Assembly (NCBI GenBank): GCA_964629165.1
Contig: CAZVQJ010000071.1
Coordinates: 1-12,723, forward strand
Direction: 5' to 3'
DNA length: 12,723 nucleotides
Source of the DNA: CAWVVV01 sp964629165
GTDB lineage: Bacteria > Verrucomicrobiota > Verrucomicrobiia > Opitutales > Oceanipulchritudinaceae
Shown here: positions 1 through 6,542 of the stretch, one piece after another
Position numbering within the stretch: position 1 is the first letter of the stretch
Layout of the letters: each line of letters starts with the position of its first letter
Notes under the pieces: generated by a model
What the model saw: the letters and a program-made list of their open reading frames with translations, nothing else
Told to the model about the DNA's origin: nothing
The model's database searches: none
Program-made: the position numbers and the translations under genes

Positions 1-395
1 CTCGGCTCTCTCTCTCGCTCTTCGCAGTCTCCTGCATTTTCAGCGGATGCGCCTCACCAGCTCTCTACGACTACGGCAAGTATTCTCAGCGGCAGTACCA
101 CATGCACAAGCTGAGGACCGATGAAGCCATCGCGAATTACGAGCAGGAACTGCTGAATGTGATGGAGACATCCGCTCGTAAGTCGAAACGCGTCCCTCCG
201 GGGATCTTCGCGGAATACGGCTACCTGCAAGCGCTCAAAGGAAATTTGTCCAGCGCCCAGGAATACTTTGACCGCGAACGTGCCACTTATCCGGAGTCAG
301 CGCGCTACATCCAGTTCCTCGAAGAGCAGATCGCTCAAAACGCCGCCACCCCGGTAGAGACTGCGGTGTCCACATCCGACGACCATCCGCTTTAA
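1..395 (+). CDS. DUF4810-family lipoprotein, 5' end cut by the window edge
   Basis: The reading frame is open from the window's left edge (first full codon at 3) to TAA at 393-395, so the start codon lies outside. The visible N-terminal part is a hydrophobic signal peptide ending in a lipobox, IFSGC, with the lipidated Cys encoded at 48-50. The mature part is tetratricopeptide-like and helical. It contains an ALYDYGKY stretch just after the Cys, then PPGIFAEYGYL and an ERATYPES segment, which is the pattern I know from DUF4810 proteins. These are outer-membrane lipoproteins of unknown biochemical role, usually encoded between a CsgG-like lipoprotein and a GNA1162/DUF799 lipoprotein. The next gene here starts 6 bases after the stop and is the GNA1162 member, which supports the call. 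An internal ATG at 102 lies after the lipobox and is not the real start. The family call is from memory of its motifs; the lipoprotein nature is seen directly. Confidence 0.85.
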   Translation, partial: RLSLSLFAVSCIFSGCASPALYDYGKYSQRQYHMHKLRTDEAIANYEQELLNVMETSARKSKRVPPGIFAEYGYLQALKGNLSSAQEYFDRERATYPESARYIQFLEEQIAQNAATPVETAVSTSDDHPL

Positions 396-401
396 CCAGC
401 T

Positions 402-1133
402 ATGCGAATCCTCCTCTCCTTTCTCGCGCTGGCCGCACTGGTGTTTGCCGGATGCCAATCCCCCACCCGCCTGACAAAAAACGAGGCGTACCCAAGGATC
501 TATGACGAGCAGCCTCACGTCATCGCGGTCCTCCCCCCGATCAACAACTCGACTTCCGCAGACGCCAAGGATTATTACGCCACAACGATCGCTGAGCCGC
601 TCAATCAGTTGGGCTATTACGTTATTCCAGTCGAAATCCTCAACGATGTTTTCGAAATGCAGGGCCTCACAGATACCGAGGTATTCCGCGACCAATCAAT
701 GCGCCGTTTTGGCGAAACGTTTGGTGCGGACGCCGTGCTGTTTACGCAGATCAATGCGTGGGATAAAAACTATGCAGTGCTTTCATCTTCCCTCGAAATT
801 GCAATCGATGCGCATCTCAAATCGACCAGAAGTGACGCTATTCTCTGGTCCTACAGCGGCCGGATAATTGCCGACCTCAGTGGCCAGGGCGGCTCCAGCG
901 GAAACATTCTCGCTGATCTCATCGTTCAAGCCGTGGTCACCGCAGTCTCAACCGCAATGGCCGATTACGTCGACTACGCCCGTCTGGCCAACACCAACCT
1001 TCTCTACTCGATCCCCCTCGGCCGCTACCGCGATGGTTACGGCCAGGACGGAGCCGTCGTCGTCACCTTCGCCCCCGGCACCGAACCTTCATTGCCGTCG
1101 CTTGAACCCGAAATTGAGACGTCGGTCGAGTGA
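402..1133 (+). CDS. GNA1162-family (DUF799) outer-membrane lipoprotein
   Basis: This 243-residue protein begins with a lipoprotein signal peptide: charged start MR, hydrophobic core, then the VFAGC lipobox with Cys18. The mature part has VIAVLPPINNST, then DYYATTIAEPLNQLGYYVIPV, then GLTDTEVF, FGADAVLFTQI and an LKSTRSDAILWSYSG segment. These are landmarks of the GNA1162/DUF799 family, named after the meningococcal lipoprotein NMB1162. Family members resemble the TolB N-terminal fold and are thought to sit at the outer membrane with CsgG-like and DUF4810 partners, but no reaction is known. The gene starts 6 bases after the DUF4810 stop and is almost certainly co-transcribed with it. There is no clear Shine-Dalgarno in the short gap, so translation may depend on coupling. 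The C-terminal 20 or so residues form a Pro/Glu-rich acidic tail that I do not associate with the family core. Confidence 0.88.
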   Translation: MRILLSFLALAALVFAGCQSPTRLTKNEAYPRIYDEQPHVIAVLPPINNSTSADAKDYYATTIAEPLNQLGYYVIPVEILNDVFEMQGLTDTEVFRDQSMRRFGETFGADAVLFTQINAWDKNYAVLSSSLEIAIDAHLKSTRSDAILWSYSGRIIADLSGQGGSSGNILADLIVQAVVTAVSTAMADYVDYARLANTNLLYSIPLGRYRDGYGQDGAVVVTFAPGTEPSLPSLEPEIETSVE

Positions 1134-1155
1134 TGCCCGTGGGGAACGGTGTCGG

Positions 1156-1180
1156 GCAGCAGACTGCATCAGTGGGCTGC
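1156..1180 (+). terminator. Candidate hairpin terminator after the lipoprotein genes
   Basis: GCAGC (1156-1160) pairs with GCTGC (1176-1180), and inside it ACTG (1163-1166) pairs with CAGT (1170-1173). A 2x2 internal loop separates the stems and the loop is CAT. It lies 22 bases after the stop of the GNA1162 gene and is followed by the pyrimidine-rich GGCTTCCTTG rather than a clean T-run. Position and shape fit a terminator; the lack of a T-tract makes it uncertain. Confidence 0.35.
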
Positions 1181-1243
1181 GGCTTCCTTGACGCGGAACT
1201 AGCTCCGGAATGTGACAGACGAGCTGGTTCACAAGTCCCGAGA

Positions 1244-1308
1244 AGCTGCCTTGGCGGCTGTCCAAATCATCAACAATCCCCTGATTACGTTTAGCTCATT
1301 GTAATGAT
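1244..1308. other. Two further inverted repeats in the 225-base gap before the four-helix gene
   Basis: AGCTGCC (1244-1250) pairs with GGCGGCT (1253-1259) with one G-U wobble. Further on, ATCAT-CA-ACAAT (1266-1277) pairs imperfectly with ATTGT-A-ATGAT (1298-1308) around an AT-rich loop. Neither matches a named element I know. They could be part of a leader or promoter region for the gene at 1359. No coding signal was seen in this gap. Confidence 0.25.
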
Positions 1309-1358
1309 GAATATCCGTGGACAGAGCTCATTCCGCACATTACCGATAGCTAGATCCC

Positions 1359-1997
1359 GTGCCCCCCGAACCCCTCATCCCGAAGCACGGCGGCTACCGG
1401 AAGTTGAAGAGCTTTCAGGTGGCGCAGCTTTGCTATGATGTGACGGTTCGGTTCTGTGATCGCTATATCGACCGGCGCAGCCGGTCTCATGACCAGATGG
1501 TGCAGGCGGCGCGGAGCGGGGTGCAGAATATCGCGGAGGGGTCCAAAGCGAGTGGGACCTCAAGGAAGATGGAGCTCAAGCTGACCAATGTAGCGCGGGC
1601 GAGCCTTGAAGAGCTTCGACTCGATTATGAAGACTTCCTGCGGCACCGGGGGCTATCCAGCTGGACCGAAGACGACCCCCGACGAAAAGCGCTCGTCGCC
1701 CGGCGCTGTCGGACTGCCGAGGAAGTGGCCGAGTGGGTTCGGGAGGTCCATGATGGACTGGATGGACACGATGGACGGAAGAAGGACACTGCGGGGCCCC
1801 CGCCGTCCATAGCGTCCATGCAGTCCAGAAAGTCCACTTATCCAGAGATCGCCGCCAATGCCGCACTGGTCCTGCTCGGCGTAGCCTGTGCCCTGCTCGA
1901 CCGACAGATCGAAGCGCAGGCGGGAGCTTTTCTGAAAGAAGGTGGTTTTACTGAGCGCCTGCACCGGGTCCGAACGGCCCAACGCCGCCGCTCCTGA
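1359..1997 (+). CDS. Four-helix-bundle protein with suffix domain (TIGR02436/TIGR04258 type)
   Basis: The gene starts at GTG 1359 and encodes 212 residues. Residues about 13-127 form the four-helix-bundle domain related to the proteins encoded in 23S rRNA intervening sequences. Landmarks are YRKLKSFQVAQLCYDVT, RSRSHDQMVQAARSGVQNIAEG and KLTNVARASLEELRLDYEDFL. Residues about 161-212 form a second helical unit, AANAALVLLGVACALLDRQIEAQ followed by a basic end, which I recognise as the suffix domain found in part of this family. The family is thought to form pentameric helical bundles and may bind nucleic acid, but its function is unknown. The linker, residues 132-160, is encoded by period-9 repeats, annotated separately. 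No strong ribosome site precedes the GTG; it is chosen because the conserved EPLIPKHGGYRKLK start follows at once. It stands alone, with unrelated neighbours on both sides. Confidence 0.88.
   Translation: MPPEPLIPKHGGYRKLKSFQVAQLCYDVTVRFCDRYIDRRSRSHDQMVQAARSGVQNIAEGSKASGTSRKMELKLTNVARASLEELRLDYEDFLRHRGLSSWTEDDPRRKALVARRCRTAEEVAEWVREVHDGLDGHDGRKKDTAGPPPSIASMQSRKSTYPEIAANAALVLLGVACALLDRQIEAQAGAFLKEGGFTERLHRVRTAQRRRS
1746..1836. repeat. Opposing period-9 nucleotide arrays forming an imperfect inverted repeat inside a coding linker
   Basis: On the left, ATGGAC recurs every 9 bases, at 1753, 1762 and 1771, in frame as Asp-Gly-X triplets at residues 132-140. On the right, TCC recurs in frame every 9 bases, at 1806, 1815, 1824 and 1833, giving Ser-X-X triplets at residues 150-159. 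The two sides are the same repeat in opposite orientation: 1754-1778 and 1803-1827 are reverse complements at 22 of 25 positions, with a 24-base GC-rich spacer. The left edge also carries a perfect short palindrome, GTCCAT-G-ATGGAC, at 1746-1758. Because the period is a multiple of three, unit gain or loss would keep the reading frame. Confidence 0.8.
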
Positions 1998-2082
1998 TTT
2001 TACGAGAGAGACGCGGCTTAGCGACCCGCCTCCCGGACCTATCCCGATTACACCTGCGGTCCTCGGGGCAAGCCGTTTCCGC

Positions 2083-2111
2083 TTTACATCATTATATCCG
2101 AATATATTGAT
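2083..2111 (+). promoter_or_regulatory. Probable metF promoter and operator: AT-rich 24-base palindrome
   Basis: Positions 2088-2111 form an imperfect palindrome with half-sites ATCATTATATCC (2088-2099) and GAATATATTGAT (2100-2111). Ten of the 12 pairs match and the outer four bases on each side are perfectly complementary. A TTTACA at 2083-2088 could serve as a -35 box, and TATTGA at 2105-2110 as a weak -10 box with a 16-base spacer. The palindrome would then fill the promoter core, the usual place for a repressor. The start codon of metF lies only 8 bases beyond the palindrome with no Shine-Dalgarno, which fits a leaderless or very short mRNA. The palindrome is seen directly; the promoter boxes and operator role are inference. 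An ArsR-family regulator sensing S-adenosylhomocysteine (SahR type) is one candidate, as such regulators control metF in other phyla. Confidence 0.55.
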
Positions 2112-2119
2112 TTGTTTAC

Positions 2120-2998
2120 ATGCGAAACCGTCCCATCACGGACCACCTTGCCCAGGACAAGGTCACCATATCGGTCGAGTTTTTCCCGCCAAAAGATGAA
2201 GTTGGCGGAGAACTGATCGTAGAGACGGCGCTGCGCATCAAGGAGGAGGTTCAGCCGGATTTCGTCTCCATTACATACGGGGCGGGAGGCAGCACGCAGG
2301 AGCGCACCTATCGCTACGCCTGCCTGCTGAAGGACCAATACGGCTTCAATGTCATGCCTCATCTGACCTGTGTCGGGTCCTCCCGTTCCGAAATCCTCGA
2401 GATTGTGCAGCAATATCTCGATGCGGGGTTTTGCAATTTGATGGCGTTGCGGGGGGATCCCCCGAAAGGGGCCGCTGAGTTCCGGCCACATCCCGATGGC
2501 CTCGCCTACGCCTCCGACCTAGTGACGCACTTGCGTGAACATTATTCCGGTCTTTGCCTCGGCGTCGCGGGATATCCTGAAGTCCACCCGGAAGCGGCTT
2601 CGGCGGGGGCTGACCTGGAGAACCTGAAGCGCAAGGTGGATGCAGGCGGCTCCTTCGTGACGACGCAGCTATTTTACCGAAATGCGAACTTCCTGCGTTT
2701 TGTCGAGTCCTGCCGTGGGATCGGGATTCGGGTGCCGATCGTTCCTGGCCTGATGCCGATATCGTCGGCGAAGGTCGCCCGCCGCTTTTGCTCGGACCTG
2801 CCGGTCGAACTCCTCACAGCGCTCGAAAAAGCGGGTGATGACCGGGCCGCTCTCGAAGAAGTCGGCATCGACTGGACCTATCGCCAGATTGTCGAGCTGG
2901 TCGAGGCGGGGGCCGATGGCATTCACCTCTATATCATGAATCGCAGCGGCATGGTCGTGCCCCTGATGCAGCGTCTTCGCCGCGCCGGGATTGTGTGA
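2120..2998 (+). CDS. metF: 5,10-methylenetetrahydrofolate reductase
   Basis: MetF is a flavoprotein that reduces 5,10-methylene-THF to 5-methyl-THF, the methyl donor for methionine synthase, in the cytoplasm. The 292-residue length matches bacterial single-domain MetF, a TIM barrel with FAD. The order of motifs is complete: VSITYGAGGS (49-58), PHLTCVG (80-86), LMALRGDPP (107-115), GVAGYPEVHPEA (148-159), VTTQLFY (180-186), PIVPGLMPI (206-214) and GIHLYIMNRS near the end. Glu20 in SVEFFPPK corresponds to the catalytic Glu28 of E. coli MetF, Asp113 to Asp120, and Gln183 to the folate-binding Gln. The ATG at 2120 is the only start before the conserved core, yet it has no ribosome site; see the upstream palindrome. 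It stands alone on this strand, and its stop is 13 bases from the end of the convergent deacetylase gene. Confidence 0.97.
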   Translation: MRNRPITDHLAQDKVTISVEFFPPKDEVGGELIVETALRIKEEVQPDFVSITYGAGGSTQERTYRYACLLKDQYGFNVMPHLTCVGSSRSEILEIVQQYLDAGFCNLMALRGDPPKGAAEFRPHPDGLAYASDLVTHLREHYSGLCLGVAGYPEVHPEAASAGADLENLKRKVDAGGSFVTTQLFYRNANFLRFVESCRGIGIRVPIVPGLMPISSAKVARRFCSDLPVELLTALEKAGDDRAALEEVGIDWTYRQIVELVEAGADGIHLYIMNRSGMVVPLMQRLRRAGIV

Positions 2999-3012
2999 GG
3001 GGACCGGCCCTC
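2997..3012. terminator. Short GC hairpin between the convergent metF and deacetylase stops
   Basis: GAGGG (2997-3001) pairs with CCCTC (3008-3012) around the 6-base loop GACCGG. It overlaps both stop codons and fills the 13-base gap. It could act on transcripts from either side, but the stem is only 5 bp and no T-tract follows on either strand. Confidence 0.25.
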
Positions 3013-3890
3013 TACGGTTGCGCCAGCGGTGGAAAGGCGTCGGCGGCGGCATCGTCTGTCCGCAGGATGAGGGGCTCATGCGTCGTTTCCGGTTCACGTT
3101 GCGACCGGCCCCACGGATAGCGCCGGTACAGGGTTCCAAAGCTCATGGGCAGCGCCTCGGCCCCCATTCCCTGGAGGAGTTCACTCGCGCGACGAACGGA
3201 ATCCTCCATCCACCCCGGCAACCGGAGGTGATACGGATGCCGGCTCAGCTCGCCGGAATGGCACAGGAGTGCTTCGAGAATATCCGCCAAGCCTGCGGTG
3301 TCTGCCTCGACAAGGAGATCGGGCGCCACCATGGGTGCCCAGAATTCGGTTTCCACACACCACAGCGGCCGGTTCGAAAACGCCCGCACGAGAGCCTGTC
3401 GCACAAGCCCCGACACGGCAATATGGGTGGGATGATGGTCTTCGGAATGGGGAAACGCCACCACTGTCGGCTGTAGCGCGCGCAGGCGCTCCGCGATCTC
3501 CCCGACCATCTTGTGCCAGTGTTCCGGGTCCGTCCTCCGCGTATCGAGGCGCACGCGTTCAAAGCCGTCCGACCCGCAGACATCCATTTCAAAGCCCAGC
3601 CGTTCGCAGCATGCCCGCAGTTCTTCCCGCCGAGCGGTCCGGCGCAAAGGATCGCTGCCGAGGGTAACCGCGAGATTGACGACGCGCCAACCTTCGCGCC
3701 GCAGCCGGTATGGCAGGATACCCGTGATGACCTCGTCATCCGGATGGGGAGAACAAAGCACCATCAGGGGTGCGGACGCGGACACCTCCGGCAGGACTCC
3801 TGGCGCCCGCAGGTCCTCGGCGCTGAACCCGGCGGCCACCTTGTCGAGCGCGCCCCGCTTCACCAGCCAGTCGTGGAGATCCGTTACCAT
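3012..3890 (-). CDS. PIG-L/LmbE-family zinc-dependent deacetylase
   Basis: The family removes acetyl groups from N-acetylglucosamine-type substrates (MshB, BshB, PIG-L). The 292-residue protein carries the signature CSPHPDDEVITG at about residues 46-57 and the later PHSEDHHPTH at 147-156. By analogy to MshB, His49, Asp52 and His156 would bind zinc and Asp51 would be the general base, so the active site looks intact. No signal peptide or membrane segment is visible, so it is probably cytoplasmic. The start at 3890 lies 10 bases after the oleD stop. An earlier in-frame ATG at 3932 would add 14 residues and overlap oleD by 32 bases; neither has a good Shine-Dalgarno, and 3890 is preferred because the added residues look like read-through of the oleD end. 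It is the last gene of the receptor-oleC-oleD set. The substrate cannot be told from sequence. Confidence 0.9.
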   Translation of the reverse strand: MVTDLHDWLVKRGALDKVAAGFSAEDLRAPGVLPEVSASAPLMVLCSPHPDDEVITGILPYRLRREGWRVVNLAVTLGSDPLRRTARREELRACCERLGFEMDVCGSDGFERVRLDTRRTDPEHWHKMVGEIAERLRALQPTVVAFPHSEDHHPTHIAVSGLVRQALVRAFSNRPLWCVETEFWAPMVAPDLLVEADTAGLADILEALLCHSGELSRHPYHLRLPGWMEDSVRRASELLQGMGAEALPMSFGTLYRRYPWGRSQREPETTHEPLILRTDDAAADAFPPLAQP

Positions 3891-3900
3891 CGTCCAGAGA

Positions 3901-4902
3901 CTACCGATGAATCCCTGAGCGGTGCAAATCATTCACATACTCGCAAAGGCCGGATTCGGTCGGGAAGCGTTCCGGAACATACCCCAGGTCGCGGCGCGCC
4001 GCCTCGATCGAGAACCAGTGATCCTTCGACAGTTCGGTCGCGACGAAGCGAGTCATCGGTGGTTCACCCCGCAGTCGCAGCAGGCGCCAGACAAGCTCCG
4101 CCACCCCCCCCAGCCGAGCGGCAGTACGCGCGTCCACGCGACGAGTAATCTCCGCCATCCCGAGTCGCCGCAATAACTCATTCAACCATGGCCACAAAGC
4201 GACCGGCTCTCCCTGCGAAAGAAAATAGGAACGCCCGGCGGCACGGCCGGAGCGAAGCGCATCAAGCGCTAGCACATGGGCCGCCGCGGCATTTCGAACA
4301 TGAGTAATGTCCACGCGGTTGTGCCCGTCTCCCACAATCCGCAACCGCCCCGATCGTGCCCGATCGATGATCCGCGGCAACAAATGGGGGTCCCCCACCC
4401 CCCAGATCAAGTGTGGCCGCAGAGCGCAGACGCGCAGGTCGTCGTCGTTCGCGGCGAGTGCTTCCCGTTCCGCAATCGCCTTGGTCTCCGCATACGCGCA
4501 CAACCAGTCTCGCCCCAACGGCAGGCTCTCGTCCGCACCGGCAAAACCTTCTCCCGTGAAGACTACGCTGGGAGTGCTCGTGTGCACCAGGTAACGCACT
4601 CGATGCAATCGGCAGGCGGCAATGAGATGGCGGGTTCCTCCGATGTTGGCATCCTCGAAGTCTCTCCGCGGACCCCATACGCCCGCCTTGGCGGCGACAT
4701 GGAAAACGGCGTCCATTCCCGCGACCGCGCGGGAGACGGCCTCGTAATCCGAAAGCGCTCCGCGAAACACTTGCACGCCGCGATGCTCAAGATCAGGAGC
4801 CGGGGAACGTTGAAAACTGGATACGGTGTCTCCGCGAGCGAGCAGCAAATCGACGAGATACCTTCCGAGAAACCCCGAACCTCCAGTCACGAGAACCCGC
4901 AT
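3901..4902 (-). CDS. oleD: OleD-type NAD(P)-dependent 2-alkyl-3-oxoalkanoate reductase
   Basis: OleD is a short-chain dehydrogenase of the extended 3-beta-hydroxysteroid dehydrogenase type. It reduces the 2-alkyl-3-ketoacid made by OleA to the 2-alkyl-3-hydroxyacid. The 333-residue protein opens with the nucleotide-binding MRVLVTGGSGFLG (TGxxGxxG). It continues with DAVFHVAAKAGVWG (64-77), HTSTPSVVFTG (107-117) and the catalytic YAETK (Tyr137, Lys141). The AAKAG-WG and TSTPSVV segments are typical of OleD rather than of sugar epimerases. The ATG at 4902 is chosen over an in-frame ATG at 4989 because the fold starts directly there. In addition, a strong GGGGAGG ribosome site lies 8 bases upstream, and the start shares a base with the oleC stop (TGATG). 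The adjacent oleC makes the assignment firm. UDP-sugar epimerase is the main alternative and is unlikely. Confidence 0.9.
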   Translation of the reverse strand: MRVLVTGGSGFLGRYLVDLLLARGDTVSSFQRSPAPDLEHRGVQVFRGALSDYEAVSRAVAGMDAVFHVAAKAGVWGPRRDFEDANIGGTRHLIAACRLHRVRYLVHTSTPSVVFTGEGFAGADESLPLGRDWLCAYAETKAIAEREALAANDDDLRVCALRPHLIWGVGDPHLLPRIIDRARSGRLRIVGDGHNRVDITHVRNAAAAHVLALDALRSGRAAGRSYFLSQGEPVALWPWLNELLRRLGMAEITRRVDARTAARLGGVAELVWRLLRLRGEPPMTRFVATELSKDHWFSIEAARRDLGYVPERFPTESGLCEYVNDLHRSGIHR

Positions 4903-6542
4903 CAACCCTGCCTCCCCTCGAATCGCCGCTTCAGGGCGAGCCGATGAATTTTTGCATTGTGGCGGACATCCACCGGAAAGGACCGGCAAAAACGGAAGTC
5001 CCGGATCTCGCGCGTCAATTCGAAGCGCTTCGCATGTTGTCGGAGAATCTCGACGGACACACAGGCTCCTTTTTCCCGTTCAATGACCACCACCGGACAC
5101 TCGTGTGAAGGTTCTCCCCATCCGATCAAGGCACTTCTCGCGACCCCCTCCAGTTGATTGAAAATGGCTTCGACCGGATCCGTCAGGTAGGTCGTCTCGC
5201 CCGCTACGACCCGTTCCGCGAGCCGCCCGCAGAACCAGAGCCGGCCTTCCTCATCCAGATAGCCGATGTCCCCCATCCGGTGCCAGATCCGCCCTCCCTC
5301 GTCGCGAGTCTTGCTCCGCAAAGTGGCCTCCGGAAGACGGTCATACGCCTTTGTGACGGATGGACCCGTCACCACGATCTCCCCAACGGGTCCGGAAGGA
5401 ACCGGATACACACCCCTTCCGTTCCCCGGTTCCTCGAGCGGTCGGATCTGAATGGATACGCCCGGGACGGCTTTCCCCACGCAGGTTCCCGCGCCGTACA
5501 ACGTGCGCTCCCAGGTGTGTGTGAGAATCTCCGACGAAGAAATGCTCGCGACCGGGAGGCATTCCGTCGCTCCGTAAGGCGTGTGGATCTCACCGCCTGG
5601 CATCAACTTGCGCAATCGGCGCAGAAGATCGACCGGTGCCGGCGCTCCCGCCATGAGGACCCGTTTGAGCGACGGCAGGGATTGCCCGGTGCGCTCGCAA
5701 TATTCCGCAATGCGCTGCCAGAGAACGGGAGAGCCAAAACTATTGGTCACTTCATTTTGCTGAATCGCGCGCACGATCTTTTCCGGTGCCACCCGTGCGG
5801 GGCGGCTGGGATTCATTTCAGGCACAACCGTCGTCATGCCAAGAGCCGGATTAAAGAGGGCGAAAATCGGCAGCATCGGCAGGTCCACTTCCCCCGGCAT
5901 GATCGCATACTGGTCGCGCAAGAGGCGCACCTGCGCGTCAAACATACCGTGTTCGTAGCGGACTCCCTTCGCTGGACCAGTCGACCCGGAAGTAAAGAGA
6001 ATCGCGGCCAGCTCATCGGCCGCCGCGAAGACCATCGGCGCATCGGCCGGCGTCTTCGCGATGCACCGGGCCAACCGCCCGCTCACCGTCACCCTGACCT
6101 TGATGGAGGCGAAGGCGCTGAAGAACATTCGGCTAAGTGCCACTGCAAGCGGAATTCCGACCAGCGCAACCGGCCGGGTCTGTTGGACGCACCGAAGAAA
6201 TCCAGATATTCCCATGCCCGGATCAATGACCACGGGGACCGCCCGCAGCTTGAACAACGCAAAGCAGATTTCGATCAGCGGACGGCCCGGCCGCACCATC
6301 AGCAAAACGCGATCTCCGCGTGCAATGCCACGATTCCGCAAGACTGCCGCACACCCGTTGGCCGATGCCTCGAGTTCCGCAAAGGTGCCTTCACGGTATC
6401 GAATCTCACCGTTCCCCTCACGCCCGCAGGGAACCCGCAGGGCCGCTTGATTCGGCACCTTCGACGCCATCTCCGGGAGAAACCGGGCAACATTGAAGTT
6501 CTCCCTCTCCTCCTCATCGCGACCGTGATTCCGCTCTTTCAC
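4902..6542 (-). CDS. oleC: OleC-type beta-lactone synthetase (AMP-binding ligase family)
   Basis: OleC activates 2-alkyl-3-hydroxyalkanoic acids with ATP and closes them to beta-lactones, which OleB then decarboxylates to olefins. The 546-residue protein has the adenylate-forming motifs in order: TSGSTGPAKG (184-193), YGATE (323-327), HRMGDIGYLDEEGRLWFCGR (421-440) and the C-terminal catalytic lysine Lys531 in FPVDVRHNAKI. Features that separate OleC from ordinary acyl-CoA synthetases are present: the VDLPMLPIFALFNPALG segment, PYGATECLPVA, GAGTCVG and the FPVD-RHNAKI ending. The start is GTG at 6542, whose GTGA overlaps the receptor's TGA stop by 4 bases; GGAAGG just before it can serve as ribosome site. 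The first 15 or so residues are charged and not part of the conserved fold, so a slightly later start is possible. No oleA or oleB accompanies it in the window. Confidence 0.93.
   Translation of the reverse strand: MKERNHGRDEEERENFNVARFLPEMASKVPNQAALRVPCGREGNGEIRYREGTFAELEASANGCAAVLRNRGIARGDRVLLMVRPGRPLIEICFALFKLRAVPVVIDPGMGISGFLRCVQQTRPVALVGIPLAVALSRMFFSAFASIKVRVTVSGRLARCIAKTPADAPMVFAAADELAAILFTSGSTGPAKGVRYEHGMFDAQVRLLRDQYAIMPGEVDLPMLPIFALFNPALGMTTVVPEMNPSRPARVAPEKIVRAIQQNEVTNSFGSPVLWQRIAEYCERTGQSLPSLKRVLMAGAPAPVDLLRRLRKLMPGGEIHTPYGATECLPVASISSSEILTHTWERTLYGAGTCVGKAVPGVSIQIRPLEEPGNGRGVYPVPSGPVGEIVVTGPSVTKAYDRLPEATLRSKTRDEGGRIWHRMGDIGYLDEEGRLWFCGRLAERVVAGETTYLTDPVEAIFNQLEGVARSALIGWGEPSHECPVVVIEREKGACVSVEILRQHAKRFELTREIRDFRFCRSFPVDVRHNAKIHRLALKRRFEGRQG
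4911..4917 (-). promoter_or_regulatory. Strong ribosome binding site that fixes the oleD start
   Basis: On the minus strand GGGGAGG sits 8 bases before the ATG at 4902, inside the last codons of oleC. It decides the start over the upstream ATG at 4989 and shows that oleD has its own ribosome site despite overlapping oleC by one base. It is the clearest Shine-Dalgarno in the window. Confidence 0.75.

Noticed and set aside
1576..1982. Minus-strand open frames opposite the four-helix gene, with repeated tripeptides
   Set aside because: They are shadows of the plus-strand gene; a period-9 array without stop codons keeps several frames open.
1998..2119. A SAM or SAH riboswitch before metF
   Set aside because: I found no recognisable core of these classes, and the palindrome directly before the start explains regulation more simply.
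4903..4989. A 29-residue N-terminal extension of OleD
   Set aside because: The extension is the oleC end in another frame. The nucleotide-binding fold starts at ATG 4902, which has a strong ribosome site.
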